Part shown: positions 22,784 through 36,768 of the stretch, piece by piece
Position numbering within the stretch: the stretch's first letter is position 1
Layout of the letters: each line of letters opens with the position of its first letter
Assembly: GCA_031769625.1 (NCBI GenBank)
Contig: JAUIMM010000202.1
Location: 11,394,001 to 11,458,000 of the forward strand
DNA: 64,000 bases
Source of the DNA: Taudactylus pleione
Lineage: Eukaryota; Chordata; Amphibia; Anura; Myobatrachidae
Reading direction: 5' to 3'
Translations under genes and position numbers: made by a program
Notes under the pieces: generated by a model
Told to the model about the DNA's origin: nothing
The model's database searches: none
What the model saw: the letters and a program-made list of their open reading frames with translations, nothing else

Positions 22784-23641
22784 TCGAAAATAGATTCAAT
22801 TTAAAATGGTGTTTCCTGACTAGCTATGCCAAAAAGGAGAAAAAGTGCAAACGCACCTGCTAAAGATCCAGCGATGACGGCAAACCTCATAGAATGATCC
22901 TTCTTCTGACAGGTAAGTGCTACTAAAGGACGTCATCAAGCAGACACTTCCTGCCAAAATACTGTGTATTGCTTTGATCTTCCAGAACTTTCATCCTACT
23001 GATTCTGGGGGTCCATGGGATCCAACGTAGTGAACCCTGTCATTACTCTGCAAATGACTCATGTCTCTATTTTCTCAGCAAAATTCTCCTAAGTTCCATC
23101 TTGACTGTAGACAACATAAGTAATGAAGAAGGCCAGCCATTTACGTCTCAGCATCAGGGTGGAGACGAAGCAGTAATCAAAGAAAGATTCCTGCTAAATT
23201 GGTGTACTCTACCGCTGTATTACGACGCTTTATTACATTATTTGGCATCATATTTACCTGTTATCTGCCATAGCATTTTGTCCTTATATAAAATGTTGAT
23301 GTATCACTGTTATGAATTGTTATCTGCTGCATTTTAGTTTAATGTTTAACATTGTTATATATGTTATACACTTTTTTACTGTATGACACAGCATAATGTG
23401 CTTATATTACCGTCATGCATTGTCTTTATTATTTGTATATTGCCGCAGTATTATGTTTTAATATTAAATTGTTATGTAATAGTTATATGTTGTTGACTTA
23501 AGCAATTTTGCTCTGTATACAGCATTGATATGTATAACATTAATACACTGTTGTCTTTTGCAAAAATAGTGTTCAATAGAATGATGTATTGTGTTTATTC
23601 ATTGTTGTGTTTGAGTATAAGCTCCTGATTCCTTGATTGAC
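22784..23641 (+). repeat. Monomer 27 (long class, hairpin deleted)
   Basis: 858 bp. Counterpart of monomer 20, 6109 bp downstream of it. Confidence 0.95.
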
Positions 23642-24527
23642 TCAAAAATAGATCAAATTTAAAAGTGTTTCCTGACTAGCTAAGCCTGAATCTTTACAGA
23701 TTGAGGTTTTCCAAAAAGGAGAAATTGTGCAAACGCACCTGCTAAAGATCCAGCGATGACAGCAAGCCTCATGGAATGATCGTTCTTCTAACAGGTAAGT
23801 GCTACTAAAGGACATCATCAAGCAGACACTTCCTGCCAAAATACTGTGTATTGCTTTGATCTTCCAGAGCTTTCATCCTACTGATCCTGGAGGTCCATGG
23901 GGTCCAACGTAGTAAAGCCTGTCATTACTCTACAAATGACTCATGTCTCTATCTTCTCAGCAAAATTCTCCTAAATTCCATCTTGACTGTAGACAACATC
24001 AGCAATGAAAAAGGCCAGCCATTTACGTCTCAGCATCAGGGTGGAGACGAAGCAGTAATCAAAGAAAGATGCCTGCTAAATTGGTGTACTCTACCGCTGT
24101 ATTACGACGCTTTATTACATTATTTGGCATCATATTTACCTAATGTTATCTGCCATAGCATTTTGTCCTTATATAAAATGTTGATGTATCACTGTTATGA
24201 ATTGTTATCTGCTGCATTTTAGATTTATGTTTAACATTGTTATATATGTTATACACTTTTTTACTGTATGACACAGCATAATGTGCTTATATTACCGTCA
24301 TGCATTGTCTTTATTATTTGTATATTGCCGCAGTATTATGTTTTAATATTAAATTGTTATGTAACAGTTATATGTTGTTGACTTAAGCAATTTTGCCTCT
24401 GTATATAGCATTGATATGTATAACATTAATACCCTGTTATCTTCTGCAAAAATAGTGTTCAATAGAATGATGTATTGTGTTTATACATTGTTGAGTTTGA
24501 GTATAAGCTCCTGATTCCTTGATTGGC
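23642..24527 (+). repeat. Monomer 28 (long class)
   Basis: 886 bp. Left part like monomer 21; right part differs (aaagaaagatgcc). Confidence 0.95.
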
Positions 24528-25411
24528 TCGAAAATAGATCAAATTTAAAAGTGTTTCCTGACTAGCTAAGCCTCAATCTTTACAGATTGAGGTTTTCCAA
24601 AAAGGAGAAATAGTACAAACGCACCTGCTAAAGATCCAGCGATGACGGCAAACCTCATAGAATGATCCTTCTTCTGACAGGTAAGTGCTACTAAAGGACG
24701 TCATCAAGCAGTCACTTCCTGCCAAAATACTGTGTATTGCTTTAATCTTCCAGAACTTTCATCCAACTGATTCTGCAGGTCCATGGGATCCAACGTTGTG
24801 AACCCTGTCATTACTCTACAAATGACTCATGTCGCTATCTTCTCAGCAAAATTCTCCTAAGTTCCATCTTGACTGTAGACAACATCAGCAATGAAAAAGG
24901 CCGGCGATTTACGTCTCAGCATCAGGGTGGAGACGAAGCAGTAAACAAAGATAGATTCCTGCTAAATTGGTGTACTCTACTGCTGTATTACGATGCTTTA
25001 TTACATTATTTGGCATCATATTTACCTAATGTTATTTGCCATAGCATTTTGTCCCTATATAAAATGTTGATGTATCACTGTTATGACTTGTTATCGGCTG
25101 CATTTTAGCTTTATGTTTAACATTGTTATATATGTTATACACTTTTTTACTGTATGACACAGCATAATGTGCTTATATTACCGTCATGCATTGTTTTATT
25201 ATTTGTACATTGCCGCAGTATTATGTTTTAATATTAAGATGTTATGTAATAGTTATATGTTGTTGACTTAAGCAATTTTGCTCTGCATATAGCATTGATA
25301 TGTATAACATTAATACACTGTTATCTTTTGCAAAAATAGTGTTCAATAGAATGATGTATTGTGTTTATACATTGTTGTGTTGGAGTAAAAGCTCCTGATT
25401 CATTGATTGGC
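24528..25411 (+). repeat. Monomer 29 (long class)
   Basis: 884 bp, with private changes such as ggccggcgatttac and gtaaacaaag. Confidence 0.95.
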
Positions 25412-26297
25412 TCGAAAATAGATTCAATTTAAAATGGTGTTTCCTGACTAGCTAAGCCTCAATCTTTACAGATTGAGGTTTTCCAAAAAGGAGAAAAAGT
25501 GCAAACGCACCTGCTAAAGATCCAGGGATGACGGCAAACCTCATAGAATGATCCTTCTTCTGACAGGTAAGTGTTACTAAAGGACGTCATCAAGCAGACA
25601 CTTCCTGCCAAAATACTGTGTATTACTTTGATCTTCCAGAACATTCATCCTACTGATTCTGGAGGTCCATGGGATCCAACGTAGTGAACCGTGTCATTAC
25701 TCTGCAAATGACTCATGTCTCTATCTTCTCAGCAAAATTCTCCTAAGTTCCATCTTGACTGTAGACAACATCAGCAATGAAAAAGGCCAGCCATTTACGT
25801 CTCAGCATCAGGGTGGAGACGAAGCAGTAATCAAAAAAAGATTCCTGCTAAATTGTTGTACTCTACTGCTGTATTACGACACTTTATCACATTATTTGGC
25901 ATCATATTTACCTAATGTTATCTGCCATAGCATTTTGTCCTTATATAAAATGTTGATGTATCACTGTTATGAATTGTTATCTGCTGCATTTTAGCTTTAT
26001 GTTTAACATTGTTATATATGTTATACACTTTTTTACTGTATGACACAGCATAATGTGCTTATATTACCGTCATGCATTGTTTTAATATTTGTACATTGCC
26101 GCAGTATTATTCTTTAATATTAAGTTGTTATGTAATAGTTATATGTTGTTGACTTAAGCAATTTTGCTCTGTATATAGTATTGATATGTATAACATTAAT
26201 ACACTGTTATCTTTTGCAAAAATAGTGTTCAATAGAATGATGTATTGTGTTTATACATTGTTGTGTTGGAGTAAAAGCTCCTGATTCATTGATTGGC
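25412..26297 (+). repeat. Monomer 30 (long class)
   Basis: 886 bp. Its last part supplied the right end of monomer 38 (tatatagtattg). Related to 47, 51 and 54 (tattactttgatc). Confidence 0.95.
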
Positions 26298-27163
26298 TCG
26301 AAAATAGATTCAATTTAAAATGGTGTTTCCTGACTAGCTAAGCCTCAATCTTTACAGATTGAGGTTTTCCAAAATCGAGAAAAAGTGCAAACGCACCTGC
26401 AAAAGATCCAGCGATGATGGCAAACCTCATAGAATGATCCTTCATCTGACAGGTAAGTGCTACTAAAGGACATCATCAAGCAGACACTTCCTGCCAATCT
26501 ACTGTGTATTGCTTTGATTTTCCAGAGCTTTCATCCTACTGATCCTAGAGGTCCAACGTAGTGAACCCTGTCATTCCTCTGCAAGTGACTCATGTCTCTA
26601 TCTTCTCAGCAAAATTCTCCTAAGTTCCATCTTGATTGTAGACAACATCAGCAATGGAGAAGAAGGCCAGCATCAGGGTAAAGACGAAGCAGTAATCAAA
26701 GAAAGATTCCTGCTAAATTGGTGTACTCTACCGCTGTATTACGACGCTTTATTAAATTGTTTGGCATCATATTTACCTAATGTTATCTGCCATAGTATTT
26801 TGTCATTATATAAAATGTTGATATATCACTGTTATGAATTGTTATCTGCTACATTTTAACTTTATGTTTAACATTGTTATATATGTTATACACTTTTTTG
26901 CTGTATGACACAGCATAATGTGCTTATATTACTGTCATGCATTGTCTTTATTATTTGTACATTGCCACAGTATTATGTTTTAATATTAAATTGTTGTGTA
27001 ATAGTTTTATGTTGTTTACTTAAGCAATTTTGCCTCTGTATATAGCATTGATATGTATAACATTAATACACTGTTATCTTTTGCAAAAATAGTGTTCAAT
27101 AGAATGATGTATTGTGTTTATACATTGTTGTGTTGGAGTAAATGCTCCTGATTCCTTGATTGC
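26298..27163 (+). repeat. Monomer 31 (short class, -9 bp)
   Basis: 866 bp. First member of the duplicated eight-monomer block; twin of 39. Two private substitutions (aaaatcgag) at 26375-26376. Confidence 0.95.
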
Positions 27164-28037
27164 TCGAAAATAGATTCAATTTAAAATGGTGTTTCCTGAC
27201 TAGCTAAGCCTGAATCTTTACAGATTGAGGTTTTCCAAATAGGAGAAAAAGTGCAAACGCACCTGCTAAATATCCAGCGATGACGGCAAACCTCATGGAA
27301 TGATCCTTCTTCTGACAGGTAAGTGCTACTAAAGGACATCATCAAGCAGACACTTCCTGCAAAACTACTGTGTATTGCTTTGATCTTCCAGAGCTTTCAT
27401 CCTACTGATCCTAGAGGTCCAAGGGGTCCAACGTAGTGAACCCTGTCATTCCTCTGCAAGTGACTCATGTCTCTATCTTCTGAGCAAAATTCTCCAAAGT
27501 TCCATCTTCATCATAGACAACACCAGCAATGGAGAAGAAGGCCAGCATCAGGGTGGAGACAAAGCAGTAATCAAAGAAAGATTCCTGCTAAATTGGTGTA
27601 CTCTACCGCTGTATTACGACGCTTTATTACATTATTTGGCATCATATTTACCTAAGGTTATCTGCCATTGCATTTTGTCCTTATATAAAATGTTGATGTA
27701 TCACTGTTAAGAATTGTTATCTGCTGCATTTTAGCTTTATGTTTAACATTGTTATATGTGTTATACACTTTTTTGTTGTATGACACAGCATAATGTGCTT
27801 ATATTACCGTCATGCATTGTATTATTATTTGTACATTGCTGCAGTATTATGTTTTAATATTAAGTAGTTATGTAATAGTTATATGTTGTTGACTTAAGCA
27901 ATTTTGCCTCTGTATATAGCATTGATATGTATAACATTAATACACTGTTATCTTTTGCAAAAATAGTGTTCAATAGAATGATGTATTGTGTTTATACATT
28001 GTTGTGTTGGAGTAAATGCTCCTGATTCCTTGATTGC
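27164..28037 (+). repeat. Monomer 32 (short class, nonsense)
   Basis: 874 bp, twin of 40. TAA at 27708-27710 shortens the open frame near its end. Confidence 0.95.
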
Positions 28038-28906
28038 TCGAAAATAGATTCAATTTAAAATGGTGTTTCCTGACTAGCAAAGCCTGAATCTTTACAGATT
28101 GAGGTTTTCTAAAAAGGAGAAAAAGTGCAAACGCACCTGCTAAATATCCAGCGATGACGGCAAACCTCATGGAATGATCCTTCTTCTGACAGGTAAGTGC
28201 TACTAAAGGACGTCATCAAGCAGACACTTCCTGCCAAAATACTGTGTATTGCTTTGATCTTCCAGAACTTTCATCCTACTGATCCTGGAGGTCCATGGGA
28301 TCCAACGTAGTGAACCCAGTCATTACTCTGCAAATCTTCTCAGCAAAATTCTCCTAAGTTCCATCTTGACTGTAGACAACATCAGCAGTGAAAAAGGCCA
28401 GCCATTTACGTCTCAACATCAGGGTGGAGACGAAGCAGTAATCAAAGAAAGATTCCTGCTAAATTTGTGTACTCTACTGCTGTATTACGACACTTTATTA
28501 CATTGTTTGGCATCATATTTAGATAATGTTATCTGCCATAGCATTTTGTCCTTATATAAAATGTTGATGTATCACTGTTATGAATTGTTATCTGCTGCAT
28601 TTTAGCTTTATGTTTAACATTGTTATATATGTTATACTTTTTTACTGTATAATACAGCATAATGTGCTTATATTACCGTCAAGCATTGTTTTATTATTTG
28701 TACATTGCCGCAGTATTATGTTTTAATATTAAATTGTTATGTAATAGTTATATGTTGTTGACTTAAGCAATTTTGCTCTGTATATAGCATTGATATGTAT
28801 AACATTAATACACTGTTATCTTTTGCAAAAAAAGTGTTCAATAGAATGATGTATTGTGTTTATACATTGTTGTGTTGGAGTAAAAGCTCCTGATTCATTG
28901 ATTGGC
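28038..28906 (+). repeat. Monomer 33 (long class, -15 bp)
   Basis: 869 bp, twin of 41. An in-frame 15-bp loss (gcaaatcttctcag) removes the AP-1-like site and the nearby ATG. Confidence 0.95.
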
Positions 28907-29777
28907 TCGAAAATAGATTCAATTTAAAATGGTGTTTCCTGACTAGCTAAGCCTCAATCTTTACAGATTGAGGTTTTCCAAAAAGGAGAAAAAGTGCAAA
29001 CGCACCTGCTAAAGATCCAGCGATGATGGCAAACCTCATAGAATGATCCTTCTTCTGACAGGTAAGTGCTACTAAAGGACATCATCAAGCAGACACTTCC
29101 TGCCAAACTACTGTGTATTGCTTTGATCTTCCAGAGCTTTCATCCTACTGATCCTAGAGGTCCAAGGGGTCCAACGTAGTGAACCCTGTCATTCCTCTGC
29201 AAGTGACTCATGTCTCTATCTTCTGAGCAAAATTCTCCTAAGTTCCATCTTCATCATAGACAACACCAGCAATGGAGAAGAAGGCCAGCATCAGGGTGGA
29301 GACGAAGCAGTAATCAAAGAAAGATTCCTGCTAAATTGGTGTACTCTACCGCTGTATTACGACGCTTTATTACATTATTTGGCATCATATTTACCAAAGG
29401 TTATCTGCCATTGCATTTTGTCCTTATATAAAATGTTGATGTATCACTGTTAAGAATTGTAATCTGCTGCATTTTAGCTTTATGTTTAACATTGTTATAT
29501 GTGTTATACACTTTTTTGTTGTATGACACAGCATAATGTGCTTATATTACCGTCATGCATTGTATTATTATTTGTACATTGCTGCAGTATTATGTTTTAA
29601 TATTAAGTAGTTATGTAATAGTTATATGTTGTTGACTTAAGCAATTTTGCTCTGTATATAGCATTGATATGTATAACATTAATACACTGTTATCTTTTGC
29701 AAAAATAGTGTTCGGAATGATGTATTGTGTTTATACATTGTTGTGTTGGAGTAAAAGCTCCTGATTCATTGATTGGC
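28907..29777 (+). repeat. Monomer 34 (short class, nonsense)
   Basis: 871 bp, twin of 42. TAA after cactgt; tail variant gtgttcggaatg. Confidence 0.95.
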
Positions 29778-30648
29778 TCGAAAATAGATTCAATTTAAAA
29801 TGGTGTTTCCTGACTAGCTAAGCCTCAATCTTTACAGATTGAGGTTTTCCAAAAAGGAGAAAAAGTGCAAACGCACCTGCTAAAGATCCAGCGATGACGG
29901 CAAACCTCATAGAATGATCCTTCTTCTGACAGGTAACTGCTACTAATGTACATCATCAAGCAGACACTTCCTGCCAATCTGTGTATTGCTTTGATCTTCC
30001 AGAGCTTTCATCCTACTGATCCTAGAGGTCCAAGGGGTCCAACGTAGTGAACCCTGTCATTTCTCTGCAAGTGACTCAAGTCTCTATCTTCTCAGCAAAA
30101 TTCTCCTAAGTTCCATCTTGATCGTAGACAACATTAGCAATGGAGAAGAAGGCCAGCATCAGGGTGGAGACTAGGCAGTAATCAAAGAAAGATTCCTGCT
30201 AAATTGGTGTATTCTACCGCTGTATTACGACGCTTTATTACATTATTTGGCATCATATTTACCTAAGGTTATCTGCCATAGCATTTTGTCCTTATATAAA
30301 ATGTTGATACATCACTGTTATGAATTGTTACCTGCTGCATTTTAGCTTTATGTTTAACATTGTTATATATGTTATACACTTTTTAACTGTATGACACAGC
30401 ATACTGTGCTTATATTACCGTCATGCATTGTTTTATTATTTGTACATTACCGCAGTATTATGTTTTAATATTAAGTTGTTATGTAATAGTTATATGTTGT
30501 TGACTTAAGCAATTTTGCTCTGTATATAGCATTGATATGTATAACATTAATACACTGTTATCTTTTGCAAAAATAGTGTTCAATAGAATGATGTATTGTG
30601 TTTATACATTGTTGTGTTAGAGTAAAAGCTCCTGATTCATTGATTGTC
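29778..30648 (+). repeat. Monomer 35 (short class, type P, nonsense)
   Basis: 871 bp, twin of 43. Donor changed to GTAACT, ccaatctgtg variant, TAG at 30172-30174. Confidence 0.95.
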
Positions 30649-31534
30649 TCAAAAACAGATTCAATTTTAAATGGTGTTTCCTAACTAGCTAAGCCTCAAT
30701 CTTTACAGATTGAGGTTTTCCAAAAAGGAGATAAAGTGCAAACGCACCTGCTAAAGATCCAGTGATGACGGCAAACCTCATGAAATGATCCTTCTTCTGA
30801 CAGGTAAGTGCTACTAAAGGACATCATCAAGCAGACACTTCCTGCCAAACTACTGTGTATGGCTTTGATCTTCCAGAGCTTTCATCCTACTGATCCTGGA
30901 GGTCCATGGGGTCCAACGTAGTGAACCCTGTCATTACTCTGCAAATGACTCATGTCTCTATTTTCTATGCAAATTTCTCCTAAGTTCTATCTTGACTGTA
31001 GACAACATCAGCAATGAAGAAGGCCAGCCATTTACGTCTCAGCATCAGGGTGGAAACGAAGCAGTAATCAAAGAAAGATTCCTGCTAAATTGGTGTACTC
31101 TACCACTGTATTATGACGCTTTGTTACATTAATTGGCATCATATTTACCTAATGTTATCTGCTATAGCTTTTTGTCCTTATATAAAATGTTGATGTAGCA
31201 CTGTTATGAATTGTTATCTGCTGCATTTTAGCTTTACGTTTAACATTGTTATATATGTTATACACTTTTTTACTTTATGACACAGCATTATGTGCTTATA
31301 TTACCGTCATGCATTGTTTTATTATTTGTACATTGCCGCAGTATTATGTTTTAATATTAAGTTGTTATGTAATAGTTATATGTTGTTGACCTAAGCAATT
31401 TTGCTCTGTATATAGCATTGGTATGTATAACATTAATACACTGTTATATTTTGCAAACATAGTGTTCAATAGAATGATGTATTGTGTTTATACATTGTTG
31501 TGTTGGAGTAAAAGCTCCTGATTCGTTGATTGGC
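30649..31534 (+). repeat. Monomer 36 (long class, type Q, nonsense)
   Basis: 886 bp, twin of 44. Type Q marks: gataaagtgc, ccagtgatg, catgaaatg, tatggcttt. TAA at 31130-31132. Confidence 0.95.
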
Positions 31535-32399
31535 TCGAAAATAGATTCAATTTAAAATGGTGTTTCCTGACTAGCTAAGCCTCAATCTTTACAGATTGAG
31601 GTTTTCCAAAAAGGAGAAAAAGTGCAAACGCACCTGCTAAAGATCCAGCGATGACGGCAAACCTCATAGAATGATCCTTCTTCTGACAGGTAAGTGCTAC
31701 TAAAGGACATCATCAAGCAGACACTTCCTGCCAAACTACTGTTTATTGCTTTGATCTTCCAGAGCTTTCATCCTACTGATCCTAGAGGTCCAACATAGTG
31801 AACCCTGTCATTCCTCTGCAAGTGACTCATGTCTCTAACTTCTCAGCAAAATTCTCCTAAATTCCATCTTGATCGTAGACAACATCAGCAATGGAGAAGA
31901 AGACGAGCATCAGGGTGGAGACGAAGCAGTAATCAAAGAAAGATTCCTGCTAAATTAGTGTACTCTACCGCTGTATTACGACGCTTTATTACTTTATTTG
32001 GCATCATATTTACCTAATGTTATCTGCCATAGCATTTTGTCCTTATATAAAATGTTGATGTATCACTGTTATGAATTGTTGTGTGCTGCATTTTAGCTTT
32101 ATGTTTAACATTGTTATATATGTTATACACTTTTTTACTGTATGACACAGCATAATGTGCTTATATTACCGTCATGCATTGTTTTATTATTTGTACATTG
32201 CCGCAGTATTATGCTTTAATATTAAGTTGTTATGTAATAGTTATATGTTGTTGACTTAAGCAATTTTGCTCTGTATATAGCATTGATATGTATAACATTA
32301 ATACAGTGTTATCTTTTGCAAAAATAGTGTTCAATAGAATGATGTATTGTGTTTGTACATTGTTGTGTTGGAGTAAAAGCTCCTGATTCATTGATTGGC
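31535..32399 (+). repeat. Monomer 37 (short class, -9 bp, nonsense)
   Basis: 865 bp, twin of 45. TAG at 31956-31958. Confidence 0.95.
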
Positions 32400-33286
32400 T
32401 CGAAAATAGATTCAATTTAAAATGGTGTTTCCTGACTAGCTAAGCCTCAATCTTTACAGATTGAGGATTTCCAAAAAGGAGAAAAAGTGCAAATGCACCT
32501 GCTAAAGATCCAGCGATGACGGCAAACCTCATAGAATGATCCTTCTTCTGACAGGTAAGTGCTACTAAAGGACGTCATCAAGCAGACACTTCCTGCCAAA
32601 ATACTGTGTATTGCTTTGATCTTCCAGAACTTTCATCCTACTGATTCTGGAGGTCCATGGGATCCAACTTAGTGAACCCTGTCATTACTCTGCAAATGAC
32701 TCATGTCTCTATCTTCTCAGCAAAATTCTCCTAAGTTCCATCTTGACTGTAGACAACATAAGTAATGAAGTAGGCCAGCCATTTACGTCTCAGCATCAGG
32801 GTGGAGACGAAGCAGTAATCAAAGAAAGATGCCTGCTAAATTGGTGTACTCTACCGCTGTATTACGACGCTTTATTACATTATTTGGCATCATATTTACC
32901 TAATGTTATCTGCCATAGAATTTTGTCCTTATATAAAATGTTGATGTATCACTGTTATGAATTGTTATCTGCTGCATTTTAGCTTTATGTTTAACATTGT
33001 TATATATGTTATACACTTTTTTACTGTATGACACAGCATAATGTGCTTATATTACCGTCATGCATTGTCTTTATTATTTGTATATTGCCGCAGTATTATG
33101 TTTTAATATTAAATTGTTATGTAATAGTTATATGTTGTTGACTTAAGCAATTTTGCTCTGTATATAGTATTGATATGTATAACATTAATACACTGTTATC
33201 TTTTGCAAAAATAGTGTTCAATAGAATGATGTATTGTGTTTATACATTGTTGTGTTGGAGTAAAAGCTCCTGATTCATTGATTGGC
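32400..33286 (+). repeat. Monomer 38 (long class, crossover monomer)
   Basis: 887 bp. Matches monomer 46 until about 33113, then monomer 30 from about 33156; it carries the junction of the eight-monomer duplication. Confidence 0.95.
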
Positions 33287-34152
33287 TCGAAAATAGATTC
33301 AATTTAAAATGGTGTTTCCTGACTAGCTAAGCCTCAATCTTTACAGATTGAGGTTTTCCAAAAAGGAGAAAAAGTGCAAACGCACCTGCAAAAGATCCAG
33401 CGATGATGGCAAACCTCATAGAATGATCCTTCATCTGACAGGTAAGTGCTACTAAAGGACATCATCAAGCAGACACTTCCTGCCAATCTACTGTGTATTG
33501 CTTTGATTTTCCAGAGCTTTCATCCTACTGATCCTAGAGGTCCAACGTAGTGAACCCTGTCATTCCTCTGCAAGTGACTCATGTCTCTATCTTCTCAGCA
33601 AAATTCTCCTAAGTTCCATCTTGATTGTAGACAACATCAGCAATGGAGAAGAAGGCCAGCATCAGGGTAAAGACGAAGCAGTAATCAAAGAAAGATTCCT
33701 GCTAAATTGGTGTACTCTACCGCTGTATTACGACGCTTTATTAAATTGTTTGGCATCATATTTACCTAATGTTATCTGCCATAGTATTTTGTCATTATAT
33801 AAAATGTTGATATATCACTGTTATGAATTGTTATCTGCTACATTTTAACTTTATGTTTAACATTGTTATATATGTTATACACTTTTTTGCTGTATGACAC
33901 AGCATAATGTGCTTATATTACTGTCATGCATTGTCTTTATTATTTGTACATTGCCACAGTATTATGTTTTAATATTAAATTGTTGTGTAATAGTTTTATG
34001 TTGTTTACTTAAGCAATTTTGCCTCTGTATATAGCATTGATATGTATAACATTAATACACTGTTATCTTTTGCAAAAATAGTGTTCAATAGAATGATGTA
34101 TTGTGTTTATACATTGTTGTGTTGGAGTAAATGCTCCTGATTCCTTGATTGC
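33287..34152 (+). repeat. Monomer 39 (short class, -9 bp)
   Basis: 866 bp, twin of 31 at 6989 bp. The third, more diverged relative is monomer 48. Confidence 0.95.
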
Positions 34153-35026
34153 TCGAAAATAGATTCAATTTAAAATGGTGTTTCCTGACTAGCTAAGCCT
34201 GAATCTTTACAGATTGAGGTTTTCCAAATAGGAGAAAAAGTGCAAACGCACCTGCTAAATATCCAGCGATGACGGCAAACCTCATGGAATGATCCTTCTT
34301 CTGACAGGTAAGTGCTACTAAAGGACATCATCAAGCAGACACTTCCTGCAAAACTACTGTGTATTGCTTTGATCTTCCAGAGCTTTCATCCTACTGATCC
34401 TAGAGGTCCAAGGGGTCCAACGTAGTGAACCCTGTCATTCCTCTGCAAGTGACTCATGTCTCTATCTTCTGAGCAAAATTCTCCAAAGTTCCATCTTCAT
34501 CATAGACAACACCAGCAATGGAGAAGAAGGCCAGCATCAGGGTGGAGACAAAGCAGTAATCAAAGAAAGATTCCTGCTAAATTGGTGTACTCTACCGCTG
34601 TATTACGACGCTTTATTACATTATTTGGCATCATATTTACCTAAGGTTATCTGCCATTGCATTTTGTCCTTATATAAAATGTTGATGTATCACTGTTAAG
34701 AATTGTTATCTGCTGCATTTTAGCTTTATGTTTAACATTGTTATATGTGTTATACACTTTTTTGTTGTATGACACAGCATAATGTGCTTATATTACCGTC
34801 ATGCATTGTATTATTATTTGTACATTGCTGCAGTATTATGTTTTAATATTAAGTAGTTATGTAATAGTTATATGTTGTTGACTTAAGCAATTTTGCCTCT
34901 GTATATAGCATTGATATGTATAACATTAATACACTGTTATCTTTTGCAAAAATAGTGTTCAATAGAATGATGTATTGTGTTTATACATTGTTGTGTTGGA
35001 GTAAATGCTCCTGATTCCTTGATTGC
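34153..35026 (+). repeat. Monomer 40 (short class, nonsense)
   Basis: 874 bp, twin of 32, including the TAA after cactgt. Confidence 0.95.
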
Positions 35027-35897
35027 TCGAAAATAGATTCAATTTAAAATGGTGTTTCCTGACTAGCAAAGCCTGAATCTTTACAGATTGAGGTTTTCTA
35101 AAAAGGAGAAAAAGTGCAAACGCACCTGCTAAATATCCAGCGATGACGGCAAACCTCATGGAATGATCCTTCTTCTGACAGGTAAGTGCTACTAAAGGAC
35201 GTCATCAAGCAGACACTTCCTGCCAAAATACTGTGTATTGCTTTGATCTTCCAGAACTTTCATCCTACTGATCCTGGAGGTCCATGGGATCCAACGTAGT
35301 GAACCCAGTCATTACTCTGCAAATCTTCTCAGCAAAATTCTCCTAAGTTCCATCTTGACTGTAGACAACATCAGCAGTGAAAAAGGCCAGCCATTTACGT
35401 CTCAACATCAGGGTGGAGACGAAGCAGTAATCAAAGAAAGATTCCTGCTAAATTTGTGTACTCTACTGCTGTATTACGACACTTTATTACATTGTTTGGC
35501 ATCATATTTAGATAATGTTATCTGCCATAGCATTTTGTCCTTATATAAAATGTTGATGTATCACTGTTATGAATTGTTATCTGCTGCATTTTAGCTTTAT
35601 GTTTAACATTGTTATATATGTTATACACTTTTTTACTGTATAATACAGCATAATGTGCTTATATTACCGTCAAGCATTGTTTTATTATTTGTACATTGCC
35701 GCAGTATTATGTTTTAATATTAAATTGTTATGTAATAGTTATATGTTGTTGACTTAAGCAATTTTGCTCTGTATATAGCATTGATATGTATAACATTAAT
35801 ACACTGTTATCTTTTGCAAAAAAAGTGTTCAATAGAATGATGTATTGTGTTTATACATTGTTGTGTTGGAGTAAAAGCTCCTGATTCATTGATTGGC
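35027..35897 (+). repeat. Monomer 41 (long class, -15 bp)
   Basis: 871 bp, twin of 33, but it keeps the 2 bp (ttatacac) that monomer 33 lost. Confidence 0.95.
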
Positions 35898-36768
35898 TCG
35901 AAAATAGATTCAATTTAAAATGGTGTTTCCTGACTAGCTAAGCCTCAATCTTTACAGATTGAGGTTTTCCAAAAAGGAGAAAAAGTGCAAACGCACCTGC
36001 TAAAGATCCAGCGATGATGGCAAACCTCATAGAATGATCCTTCTTCTGACAGGTAAGTGCTACTAAAGGACATCATCAAGCAGACACTTCCTGCCAAACT
36101 ACTGTGTATTGCTTTGATCTTCCAGAGCTTTCATCCTACTGATCCTAGAGGTCCAAGGGGTCCAACGTAGTGAACCCTGTCATTCCTCTGCAAGTGACTC
36201 ATGTCTCTATCTTCTGAGCAAAATTCTCCTAAGTTCCATCTTCATCATAGACAACACCAGCAATGGAGAAGAAGGCCAGCATCAGGGTGGAGACGAAGCA
36301 GTAATCAAAGAAAGATTCCTGCTAAATTGGTGTACTCTACCGCTGTATTACGACGCTTTATTACATTATTTGGCATCATATTTACCAAAGGTTATCTGCC
36401 ATTGCATTTTGTCCTTATATAAAATGTTGATGTATCACTGTTAAGAATTGTAATCTGCTGCATTTTAGCTTTATGTTTAACATTGTTATATGTGTTATAC
36501 ACTTTTTTGTTGTATGACACAGCATAATGTGCTTATATTACCGTCATGCATTGTATTATTATTTGTACATTGCTGCAGTATTATGTTTTAATATTAAGTA
36601 GTTATGTAATAGTTATATGTTGTTGACTTAAGCAATTTTGCTCTGTATATAGCATTGATATGTATAACATTAATACACTGTTATCTTTTGCAAAAATAGT
36701 GTTCGGAATGATGTATTGTGTTTATACATTGTTGTGTTGGAGTAAAAGCTCCTGATTCATTGATTGGC
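35898..36768 (+). repeat. Monomer 42 (short class, nonsense)
   Basis: 871 bp, twin of 34 at 6991 bp. Confidence 0.95.

Larger units (their letters stand above)
26298..33286 (+). repeat. Eight-monomer block, copy 1 (monomers 31-38)
   Basis: 6989 bp. Repeated almost exactly in 33287-40278. The differences I found are two substitutions at 26375-26376, a 2-bp loss near 28637, and the exchanged right end of monomer 38. Confidence 0.95.

Noticed and set aside
25459..25644. Minus-strand 60-65-codon Cys/Ser-rich frames
   Set aside because: They overlap the small hydrophobic frame and the intron-like segment, are open in only part of the types, and show no recognisable domain.
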